A stretch of 18,736 bases of DNA. Source: JAJFFW01 sp038531315. GTDB taxonomy: Bacteria > Pseudomonadota > Alphaproteobacteria > Caulobacterales > Parvularculaceae. Made by a program: the position numbers and the translations under genes. Positions 1-5,992 of the stretch are shown here, piece by piece; position 1 is the first letter of the stretch, and each line of letters starts with the position of its first letter. The stretch covers positions 1 through 18,736 of the forward strand of contig JBCBBT010000063.1 in assembly GCA_038531315.1 (NCBI GenBank). The letters run 5' to 3'. Under the pieces are notes generated by a model that ran no database searches, was not told the origin of the DNA, and worked only from the letters and a program-made list of their open reading frames with translations.

Positions 1-753
1 CGCCGCGCTTAATAGGTAGATTGCGATCGCTGACAAGACGACTTTGAATAGTAGCTGGAACTTATGTTCTGGCGTCTTCCGTAAAAGGATGGTTCCAACC
101 CAGCTGCCGCCAAAGCCCGCAGTCGCAATTGCGATAATTAATGGCGCCCATGGCGCGAAGGCGAAGCCAAAGGCCCCGAACGCAATTGACTTGATCCCGT
201 GCTGCGCCACCATGGCGCCTGCATGGGTGCCGACAATTTGCATACGATCAAACCGGGTCGCAGCGAGAAGGCTGGCGACGATCGGCCCGGTTGCGCCGAA
301 AAACATCGTCAGAAAATTCGAAACGGCGCCGCCAATGAAAAAGGCGCCGCGCCCGGGCGGCGGTAGGACCGCTTTCGGCGCCCAGACAGAAACAAGAATA
401 AAGACAGCAACCCCGACCTGCAAAATTGCCGGCGGTAAGGAGAGCGCCACACGCGCCCCGATAGCCGCGCCAATGGCGGCGCCGCCAATGAACCAGCCGA
501 TGACCGTCCAGCGGATCGATTGTCGCAAAAACAAGGCCCGTGAAAAATTTGCGGTAAGTTGCGCCGCCCCGTGAACCGGAATGACGGCGACCGGCGGCAA
601 CAGCGCGCTCATCGCGGCGAGCAATGTCAGCCCGCCGCCGAGGCCGAAAGCGGCGGTCAGCGCAGCGGTTGCAAAACTGATGATGACAATCGCCAGCGCC
701 GCACCCGGCGCCACGTCCGGCGGCAAAAGATGAGAGATTTCCGCAATGTCCAT
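1..753 (-). CDS. TauE/SafE (TSUP) family membrane permease, 3' end outside window
   Basis: This is an integral inner-membrane protein of the TSUP family, whose members move small anions such as sulfite, sulfonates or other organic acids; the substrate here cannot be read from sequence. About 251 residues are visible and there is no stop before the left edge. It opens with MDIAEISHLL, followed by a hydrophobic helix containing the glycine-rich AAFGLGGGLTLLAA, the first TSUP repeat signature. The second half repeats this pattern with MFFGATGPIVASLL, typical of the second TSUP repeat, and then THAGAMVAQHGIKS. At least six hydrophobic segments are visible. The ATG at 753 is the only good start nearby, and its Shine-Dalgarno is weak. 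The gene lies divergent to xthA, about 264 bp away. Confidence 0.85.
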   Translation of the reverse strand, partial: MDIAEISHLLPPDVAPGAALAIVIISFATAALTAAFGLGGGLTLLAAMSALLPPVAVIPVHGAAQLTANFSRALFLRQSIRWTVIGWFIGGAAIGAAIGARVALSLPPAILQVGVAVFILVSVWAPKAVLPPPGRGAFFIGGAVSNFLTMFFGATGPIVASLLAATRFDRMQIVGTHAGAMVAQHGIKSIAFGAFGFAFAPWAPLIIAIATAGFGGSWVGTILLRKTPEHKFQLLFKVVLSAIAIYLLSAA

Positions 754-834
754 CGTCTGGCGATCTTGTTCAGGAAAGGGAGACTGGTTCAGGAGAGGAA
801 AACTGGCGGGCTGCGGTGAAAACCGATGCAGTTG

Positions 835-924
835 TCATTTCTGGCGCGCCTTCCTTAGATCCAGAACGCGCTCGTGCGCAATCTGCGCGATGTGCGTAAT
901 GTCCGCTGACAAAGCGACACTCAT
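835..924 (-). CDS. possible small ORF, 29 aa (45 aa from an upstream ATG at 972)
   Basis: A short minus-strand frame ends with TGA at 835-837. From ATG 924 it encodes MSVALSADITHIAQIAHERV and then LDLRKARQK. An AAGG six bases before this ATG could be a Shine-Dalgarno. An in-frame ATG at 972 would add 16 residues (MASSATPWRAAKIRPE). The peptide looks amphipathic with a basic end, which is compatible with a real small protein, but I recognise no family. It sits between the TSUP gene (81 bp downstream on the same strand) and the divergent xthA. The alternative is chance ORF, since the same frame continues open as an antisense of xthA. Expression is unproven. Confidence 0.25.
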   Translation of the reverse strand: MSVALSADITHIAQIAHERVLDLRKARQK

Positions 925-1017
925 TTCCGGCCTTATTTTTGCCGCCCGCCAAGGGGTAGCCGAAGACGCCATCGGGGGGTAGGGCATGTCGATCAACCGA
1001 GGAAGGTGGCTCCGCAG

Positions 1018-1824
1018 ATGAAGATTGCGACATGGAATATCAATTCGGTCCGCTTGCGCATCGATCACGTGACGCGTTTTCTGAAGGAAGAAAATCCTGA
1101 GGCGCTCTGTCTTCAGGAAACCAAATGCCGCGACGACCAGTTTCCCGTGAAAGCGTTCAAGGCGGCGGGCTACGATCATCTCGCGATTTCGGGGCAAGCG
1201 GGCTATCACGGCGTCGCCATCGCTGCGCGTGTGCCGCTCAAGAACATCACCAGAAAATCGTTTTGCGGCAAAGATGATACCCGTCATATCTCCGCTGTGC
1301 TTCCCGGCGGGATTGAACTTCACAACTTTTATGTGCCGGCGGGCGGCGATGAGCCTGACCCTGCGATCAATGAAAAATTTGACCACAAACTGAATTTCTT
1401 GCGCGAAATGCGGACCTGGTTCAGCGCACTTGGCGGGCCGCGCAAGAAGCGGGTGCTGGTTGGCGATCTCAACGTTGCGCCGCATGAAAACGATGTCTGG
1501 TCCCACAAGCAATTGCTGAAAGTCGTCTCGCACACGCCTGTGGAGGTGGACCTTTTAAACGCCCTGCGCGACGAGGCGGATTGGACCGATGTCGCGAGGG
1601 CGCGGGTCGGGGATGATCAGAAATTATACTCATGGTGGTCCTATCGCGCTCGCGACTGGCGGGCGTCTAATCGCGGGCGCCGGCTTGACCATATCTGGGT
1701 GTCGCCAGCCTTGAAGAAATCAGCGCTTGCTCGCGAGGGCGCCAGCCTCGCAATCCATGATCAGGCCCGGGGATGGGAAAAACCCTCCGACCACGCGCCG
1801 GTTTCGATGACAATGGCGCTATAG
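1018..1824 (+). CDS. xthA: exodeoxyribonuclease III (AP endonuclease, XthA/ExoA type)
   Basis: This enzyme cleaves DNA 5' of abasic sites and degrades 3' ends of duplex DNA in base-excision repair; it acts in the cytoplasm with divalent metal. The 268-residue product covers the whole endonuclease/exonuclease/phosphatase fold and matches the usual family length. Visible catalytic motifs are WNINSVR (Asn7), LQETK with metal-binding Glu34, FYVPAGG, GDLNVAP (Asp/Asn), RLDHIWVS and the final SDHAPV with the catalytic His. I chose ATG 1018 rather than the in-frame GTG 1006 because a GGAAGG Shine-Dalgarno lies at 1001-1006 and because the family starts MKIATWN. An RNA methyltransferase gene begins nine bases after its stop, so the two are probably co-transcribed. 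Confidence 0.96.
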   Translation: MKIATWNINSVRLRIDHVTRFLKEENPEALCLQETKCRDDQFPVKAFKAAGYDHLAISGQAGYHGVAIAARVPLKNITRKSFCGKDDTRHISAVLPGGIELHNFYVPAGGDEPDPAINEKFDHKLNFLREMRTWFSALGGPRKKRVLVGDLNVAPHENDVWSHKQLLKVVSHTPVEVDLLNALRDEADWTDVARARVGDDQKLYSWWSYRARDWRASNRGRRLDHIWVSPALKKSALAREGASLAIHDQARGWEKPSDHAPVSMTMAL

Positions 1825-1833
1825 GCGGCCGAA

Positions 1834-2346
1834 ATGAGGGGTTATTTCGGGATCGGAACGGAACGCATTTCCAAGGCGATGAACCTTGGGGCGGTGTTGC
1901 GCACAGCCCATGCGTTCGGCGCCAGCTTTGCGTTCACGATCGCCATGCATCATCGCGCGCGCGACGTTGGACAATCGGACACATCAAGCGCGAAAGATCA
2001 TCTGCCGCTCTATGAATGGGATACGGTTGACGACATGCGGTTGCCGCGCGGCTGCGTGCTGGTTGGCGTCGAGCTCGATGAGCGCGCCACGGACCTTCCG
2101 AGTTTCCGCCACCCCCTAAACGCCGCCTATCTTCTTGGGCCGGAAAAGGGGAATCTGAGCCGTGAGGCGCAAGCCCGCTGTGCGCATCTTGTGAAGATAC
2201 CGACGCGGTTTTGCGTCAATCTTTCGATTGCTGCGGCGCTGATCATGTATGATCGGACGTTGAGTTTCGGCGGCTATCCGGCGCGGCCGGTGAGTGCTGG
2301 CGGGCCGCCGCCCGCCGCAGAATGGCGCGCGCCTAAAAAAAGATAA
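1834..2346 (+). CDS. TrmH/SpoU-family RNA 2'-O-methyltransferase
   Basis: A 170-residue SPOUT-fold methyltransferase that would use S-adenosylmethionine to methylate a ribose 2'-OH in tRNA or rRNA. All three SpoU motifs are present in order: motif 1, NLGAVLRTAHAFGA with the conserved Asn and Arg (about residues 17-30); motif 2, LLGPEKGNLS (about 110-119); motif 3, IPTRFCVNLSIAAALIMYDR (about 131-150), which builds the SAM-binding knot. No extra RNA-binding domain is visible. The C-terminal 20 or so residues are Pro/Ala-rich and look disordered. The length resembles TrmL-type proteins, but the motifs match a generic alphaproteobacterial TrmH subgroup, so I leave the target nucleotide open. It is the second gene after xthA and is followed by a strong hairpin. 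Confidence 0.88.
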   Translation: MRGYFGIGTERISKAMNLGAVLRTAHAFGASFAFTIAMHHRARDVGQSDTSSAKDHLPLYEWDTVDDMRLPRGCVLVGVELDERATDLPSFRHPLNAAYLLGPEKGNLSREAQARCAHLVKIPTRFCVNLSIAAALIMYDRTLSFGGYPARPVSAGGPPPAAEWRAPKKR

Positions 2347-2365
2347 TCCGATGGGCGCAAAAAAA

Positions 2366-2392
2366 GCCGCCGGTAAGGACCGGCGGCGTTTT
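2366..2392. terminator. bidirectional rho-independent-type terminator
   Basis: An 8-bp all-GC stem, GCCGCCGG (2366-2373) with CCGGCGGC (2380-2387), encloses a six-base loop. It is followed by GTTTT on the plus strand and preceded by seven A residues (2359-2365), which give a U-run on the minus strand. It lies between the convergent methyltransferase gene (stop 2346) and the MarR gene (stop 2416), so it can end transcripts from both sides. Confidence 0.8.
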
Positions 2393-2415
2393 AGGCTTTG
2401 CGCAAAGTGGCGCGA

Positions 2416-2979
2416 TTAGCGCTTCGAGCGGCGCTTAGCTGTTTTTCTTTTTGCCGTTTTGCGCTTTGCCGTTTTCTTCTTCGCGGTTTTCCTCTTGGCT
2501 GGCGCTTTGCGTTTGGCGCGTTTCTTCGGCGCCGCAGCAGACTCTTCCATTTTGTCGAGCGCTTCGGCGTACGCCGTAAGGGCCCGCATGAAACCTGACT
2601 GCTGCGTCTTCGGCAGAACGTTCAACGCAGCATTTTCAGCTTTGTTCACCTTCGGCGCGGCGCTGTTCAACATCCGCTTGCCAGCCGCCGTGATTGATAC
2701 GGCGTTTGCGCGCGCGTCTTCTTTTGTGCGCTTGCGAGAAAGAAGCCCTTTTTTGATCATGCGCGCGATCATGTCGGCGAGCGTCGAACGGTCGATGCCG
2801 GTCGTGCGCACGAGGTCAGTCTGGCTCAGCCCCTCATTAGAGGCGACGACATGCAGAACTTCGAACTGGCGCGGCGTCGGGCCGGAAGAGCCGACTTCTT
2901 TTGCGTAAAGATCATGGGCGTACTGCTGCGCCCGGCGCAGAAGGTGTCCCGGTGATTTTTTGAGATTGTAGCTTGCCAT
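2416..2979 (-). CDS. MarR-family winged-helix regulator with histone-H1-like basic repeat tail
   Basis: The 187-residue protein has two parts. Residues about 1-148 form a MarR-type winged helix-turn-helix: TPRQFEVLHVVASNEGLSQT, then the recognition-helix region GIDRSTLADMIARMIKKGLL, then the wing SRKRTKEDARANAVSIT and C-terminal dimerisation helices. Residues about 151-187 are a tail with 23 Lys/Arg out of 37, built from five pentapeptide units AKRKT, AKKKT, AKRKT, AKRKT, AKRRS. Such tails occur in bacterial histone-H1-like and AlgP-like proteins, where they bind DNA without sequence specificity. I chose ATG 2979 because GGAGG lies five bases upstream; an in-frame TTG at 2991 overlaps that site. 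The divergent neighbour is a NUDIX gene, a plausible target along with autoregulation. The ligand and regulon are unknown. Confidence 0.88.
   Translation of the reverse strand: MASYNLKKSPGHLLRRAQQYAHDLYAKEVGSSGPTPRQFEVLHVVASNEGLSQTDLVRTTGIDRSTLADMIARMIKKGLLSRKRTKEDARANAVSITAAGKRMLNSAAPKVNKAENAALNVLPKTQQSGFMRALTAYAEALDKMEESAAAPKKRAKRKAPAKRKTAKKKTAKRKTAKRKTAKRRSKR
2425..2499 (-). repeat. coding tandem repeat, five units of 15 bp (AKRKT-type pentapeptides)
   Basis: Within the 3' end of the MarR gene, the minus strand encodes five consecutive pentapeptides AKRKT/AKKKT/AKRKT/AKRKT/AKRRS. The plus strand shows the recurring TTTGCCGTTTT-type core. Copies differ at the third or more positions, so it is a degenerate repeat, but it could expand or contract by slippage or recombination in 15-bp steps without a frameshift. 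Confidence 0.8.
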
Positions 2980-3346
2980 CTTGGCCTCCAAGGTTTGGTG
3001 AGCGTGTTGAACATGAGCAAGTCAGCCTGTGCTGATCTTTGCGTGACGTCATTAAAGCAGCGATCCCCCTACACGCCATTCTCGGGTTAACTTGTGCGGC
3101 CCCGTTGACATTTTTTCTTTCAAGTCCGGTAGACGCTGTAGTGTGATTCGCACCCAATACGGACGAATTGACGCGTGGCGGTTAATAAAGGATTGAATAT
3201 CATCCGTCATCGACAAATATACCACACCGTATCACAAATTAGCGAGCTATCCCGGCAGTAATCGGCTTTAAGCTGACAATCAGCAGGCGGGATAGTTGAT
3301 CCATAAAGATATATCGAGGCGAAAATTTGTTTATTGGGGCGTGCGG
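2980..3346. promoter_or_regulatory. divergent intergenic region with dyads and candidate promoter (MarR / NUDIX)
   Basis: These 367 bp contain no convincing gene and are AT-richer than their surroundings. They hold the perfect 8-bp palindrome TGACGTCA at 3044-3051, about 65 bp upstream of the MarR start. They also hold an imperfect dyad with GGAT/ATCC arms at 3190-3205 and AT-rich centre, the size expected for a MarR-type operator. A consensus -35 hexamer TTGACA lies at 3105-3110 on the plus strand, but its -10 partner (around 3128-3135) is poor. TTGAAT (3193-3198) and TATACC (3218-3223) are another weak pair with a long 19-bp spacer. All assignments are by eye. Confidence 0.35.
3247..3295 (+). 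promoter_or_regulatory. two-tier stem-loop in the NUDIX leader
   Basis: The outer arms CTATCCCG (3247-3254) and CGGGATAG (3288-3295) are perfect inverted repeats. Inside them is a second perfect small hairpin, GCTGA (3272-3276), CAA loop, TCAGC (3280-3284). The structure ends about 40 bases before the GGGG Shine-Dalgarno of the NUDIX gene. It has no following U-run, so it is not an obvious terminator. It could be a leader RNA structure or, as DNA, a protein-binding dyad. I recognise no known riboswitch. Confidence 0.4.
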
Positions 3347-3913
3347 ATGAAAAAAGATGATGAAGAAAAGCGCGATGTCGAGCGGGCGCGGCCTTCGTTA
3401 GCGCCTGATTTCAACAAGGAGATTCCGGTTGATGACGACCGCGAACGCTCTGTATGCGCGCATTGTGGCTTTATTGACTATCAAAACCCGAAAATCGTCG
3501 TCGGCTCGGTAGCAACTTGGAACGATAAAATCCTTCTTTGTCGCCGGGCGATCGAACCGCGGAAGGGTTTTTGGACGCTTCCAGCCGGATACATGGAGCT
3601 TGGCGAGACCGTTGAAGAAGGCGCGGCGCGCGAGGCGTGGGAAGAGGCGCGGGCGCGCCTCCAAATTGAACGGATATTAGCAATTTACTCGATCCCGCGT
3701 ATTTCGCAGGTGCAAATAATGTTCAGAGCGGTGCTGACAGCCCCTGAGATCGCCGTCGGGCCGGAAAGCGAGGCTGTCGGGCTTTACCGCTGGGAGGATA
3801 TACCCTGGCCCGACCTCGCGTTTCCCTCCGCGGGTTGGGCGCTTCGTCAATGGCGCGAAAGCCGCGACCGGGATGATTTTACGCCCTACGGCAATCCAGT
3901 TGACGGCTTATGA
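3347..3913 (+). CDS. NUDIX hydrolase with N-terminal partial zinc ribbon
   Basis: A 188-residue cytoplasmic hydrolase of nucleoside diphosphates linked to another moiety; ADP-ribose or an NADH-like compound is plausible but not shown. The Nudix box is at residues about 81-103: GYMELGE, seven residues, then REAWEEARA, with the metal-binding REXXEE intact. The family-typical block QNPKIVVGSVATW and LLCRRAIEPRKGFWTLPAG precedes it. A CAHCG knuckle at residues 37-41 matches the second half of the zinc ribbon usual in this subfamily; the first CXXC is absent and replaced by an acidic stretch. ATG 3347 is preferred over TTG 3296 or GTG 3341 because GGGG at 3336-3339 is correctly spaced. Its last 6 bp overlap the 3' end of convergent ispZ. 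Confidence 0.9.
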   Translation: MKKDDEEKRDVERARPSLAPDFNKEIPVDDDRERSVCAHCGFIDYQNPKIVVGSVATWNDKILLCRRAIEPRKGFWTLPAGYMELGETVEEGAAREAWEEARARLQIERILAIYSIPRISQVQIMFRAVLTAPEIAVGPESEAVGLYRWEDIPWPDLAFPSAGWALRQWRESRDRDDFTPYGNPVDGL

Positions 3914-4603
3914 TGTCGAACTCGTGTCTTCGGCAATATTCGAAGCGTTTTTCATCAAGAATGGGGCCTGAAATCCGGCAAATACGAGATTTATGGCAGT
4001 AAAGCCAAAGACTTTTAGATTGACCCAAGCGGCTTCGCCGGCGCAGGAGGTCGCCGCGCCGAAGTCGCACTCGCGCATCAACCAGCGCCACGCAATCTCA
4101 TTTGCGAGCGCGAGGGCGCCAAAAAACAACACGTAACGTGTGGTCAAAACCCGCCACGCCTCGTCAGGCATGTGCAGTGCGCCATCGAAAAGGGTTTTTA
4201 GCGGATTGCGTCCCGTCGCGGCGCCGCCGGCGAGCAAGAGCGAAAACATCGCATAGACGATGGTGGGCTTCATATAGAAAAAGGTCTTGTTCTGAAGGAC
4301 GAGCGTCAACGTCCCAAGAATGCCGACCGCGACGCCGCTCACGGCCAGCATTGGCGCAACGCGGCGTTCTTGCCAGACACTGTACAAAAAGGCGACGGCG
4401 AACGCTGGAAGGAAAGCGGCGACGCTGATGAACAGTTCCCGACCTTCGGCGATTGTCCAGGTTTGCCCGAACAGGCCGCCGACAGCCGGCAAAAAACGCC
4501 TGCCCAGAAAGTAGAACAGCAAAAAAATCAACAGCGGCCCGAAGTCGACAAGGAATTTGGCGCGCCCGGACAAGCGTCTTTCTTCTGTATTGGCGTTATC
4601 CAT
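3908..4603 (-). CDS. yciB: inner-membrane septation protein IspZ/YciB family
   Basis: A 231-residue polytopic membrane protein of the IspZ/YciB family, linked in other bacteria to septation and envelope integrity; the biochemical role is unresolved. Family marks are KFLVDFGPLLIFLLFYFLG near the N terminus, KPTIVYAMFSLLL in the middle, LTTRYVLFFGALALANEIAWR, and WVNLKVFGFTAINLVFAGFQ near the C terminus. About five or six membrane segments are visible. ATG 4603 has a GGAG seven bases upstream; the in-frame TTG 4606 is less likely. It is the last gene of the leftward cluster, 79 bp after ftsY, an order (mtaB-ftsY-yciB) I know from many alphaproteobacteria. A short loop in the region from about 160 to 190 carries two cysteines (ECDFGAATSC) that might pair if periplasmic. 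Confidence 0.92.
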   Translation of the reverse strand: MDNANTEERRLSGRAKFLVDFGPLLIFLLFYFLGRRFLPAVGGLFGQTWTIAEGRELFISVAAFLPAFAVAFLYSVWQERRVAPMLAVSGVAVGILGTLTLVLQNKTFFYMKPTIVYAMFSLLLAGGAATGRNPLKTLFDGALHMPDEAWRVLTTRYVLFFGALALANEIAWRWLMRECDFGAATSCAGEAAWVNLKVFGFTAINLVFAGFQAPFLMKNASNIAEDTSSTS

Positions 4604-4682
4604 CAAGCAACTCCAAAGGCTTGGGCCGGGTGAAGTTAGCGGGCCCTCCAGCCAGCGGCTTAGCTGGTAAGTGTGTCAGACC

Positions 4683-5975
4683 TCAAGTCTCGCGGTCGGC
4701 TCCGGTCATGCCGGCGCCGGCAAGCGCGAGCGCAAACTCTTTTGCTCTGAAAGGCTGTAGATCGTCGACGCCTTCACCGACGCCAATATAGTGGATGGGC
4801 AGGGCGAATTTCTCACCGACCGCCACGAGGACGCCGCCGCGCGCCGTGCCGTCAAGCTTTGTCATGATAAGCCCGGTGACGCCGGCCACTTCGGTGAAGG
4901 TCTGTGTCTGGCTCAAGGCATTCTGTCCAACGGTCGCATCGAGCACGAGCAGCGTGTCGTGCGGCGCCGTTGGGTCGAGTTTTTTGATCACCCGGACAAT
5001 CTTGGCGAGCTCGTCCATAAGCTCGCGCCGATTTTGAAGCCGACCGGCCGTATCGATCAGCAAGACGTCGATATTTTCTTCCCGGGCCTGTTGCAGCGCA
5101 TCAAAAGCTAGGCCGGCGGCGTCCGCGCCGACATCGCGCGCGACCACCGGCGCCCCTGTCCGCTCTCCCCATACGCCAAGCTGTTCGATTGCTGCTGCGC
5201 GAAAGGTGTCGCCCGCCGCTAACATCACGCTCTTGCCGTCCTGTTTAAATTTTGCAGCGAGCTTGCCGATCGTTGTGGTCTTCCCGGCGCCATTGACGCC
5301 GGTCATGAGGATCACATGCGGTTTGCCGGCCGCGAGAGCGATTGGCTTTTCCAAAGGCTCAAGACACGCCGCGACCTCGCCGGCGAGCGCTTCTTTGACT
5401 TCGGCGTCTGAGATCTCCTTGTCATAGCGATCCTTGGCGAGAGCGGCGGTGACGCGCGAAGCAGCCGCCACGCCAAGATCGGCGGTGATCAGCAGGTCTT
5501 CAAGCGCTTCGATCGTTTCGTCGTCGAGCTTGCGCTTTGTAAAAATCGAAGAAACGCCGTCCGAAAGCCGATTTGAGGTCTTCGTCAGACCTTCCTTCAA
5601 TCGGGAGAAGAACCCTTTTTTCGCCGTTGGCTCCTGCTCGGTCTGGTGCGGCGCCGCAGCAGTTGTCGGCGCTGGCGCGTCGCCGACGGCATCTTCTTGC
5701 TGCGCCGCCTCCCGGACAAGAGCAGTTTTGCTCACCGCATCATCAGCGAGCCCGAGCGGGGCGTTCAGCAACGCCGGCTTATCCACTGCAATATCCAGCG
5801 CAATATCGGATGAAAGCGCGAGCGAGGGATTTGCGTTCTCTAATGCGCCGGCTGGTTGATCCGCCTCGGCTTTGGTTGCGGTCTCGTCGCGTTTTTCGGG
5901 CTCGTCTTTTGTCGCCGCTTCCGATGCGTCGTTATTTTTCCGTCCGAAAAGGCCTGATAAGAAATTCTTCGCCAT
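4683..5975 (-). CDS. ftsY: signal recognition particle receptor FtsY
   Basis: FtsY is the SRP receptor GTPase that hands ribosome-nascent-chain complexes from Ffh to SecYEG at the inner membrane. The product has 430 residues. Residues 1-118 are an acidic, Ala/Glu-rich A domain that opens with a short lipid-binding-like motif FLSGLFGRK. A second amphipathic membrane-targeting helix GFFSRLKEGLTKT lies at 121-133. The N domain follows to about 215 and the G domain to 430: P-loop GVNGAGKTT (226-234), GDTFRAAAIEQL (255-266), DTAGRLQNRRELMDEL (308-323), TKLDGTARGG (372-381), and the closing IGVGEGVDDLQPF. The start is ATG 5975 with a weak Shine-Dalgarno. Only 17 bp separate it from mtaB upstream, suggesting translational or transcriptional coupling. 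Confidence 0.97.
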   Translation of the reverse strand: MAKNFLSGLFGRKNNDASEAATKDEPEKRDETATKAEADQPAGALENANPSLALSSDIALDIAVDKPALLNAPLGLADDAVSKTALVREAAQQEDAVGDAPAPTTAAAPHQTEQEPTAKKGFFSRLKEGLTKTSNRLSDGVSSIFTKRKLDDETIEALEDLLITADLGVAAASRVTAALAKDRYDKEISDAEVKEALAGEVAACLEPLEKPIALAAGKPHVILMTGVNGAGKTTTIGKLAAKFKQDGKSVMLAAGDTFRAAAIEQLGVWGERTGAPVVARDVGADAAGLAFDALQQAREENIDVLLIDTAGRLQNRRELMDELAKIVRVIKKLDPTAPHDTLLVLDATVGQNALSQTQTFTEVAGVTGLIMTKLDGTARGGVLVAVGEKFALPIHYIGVGEGVDDLQPFRAKEFALALAGAGMTGADRET

Positions 5976-5992
5976 TGAGTATCGTTTCGTCT

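Noticed and set aside
838..1533. 232-codon minus-strand open frame antisense to xthA
   Set aside because: The part overlapping xthA is a shadow of its codons; only the last few dozen codons lie in non-coding DNA and are treated as the small-ORF candidate.
4652..4667. hairpin CCAGC / GCTGG between ftsY and yciB
   Set aside because: The stem has five base pairs and no U-run follows on either strand; it is too weak to call a terminator inside an apparent operon.
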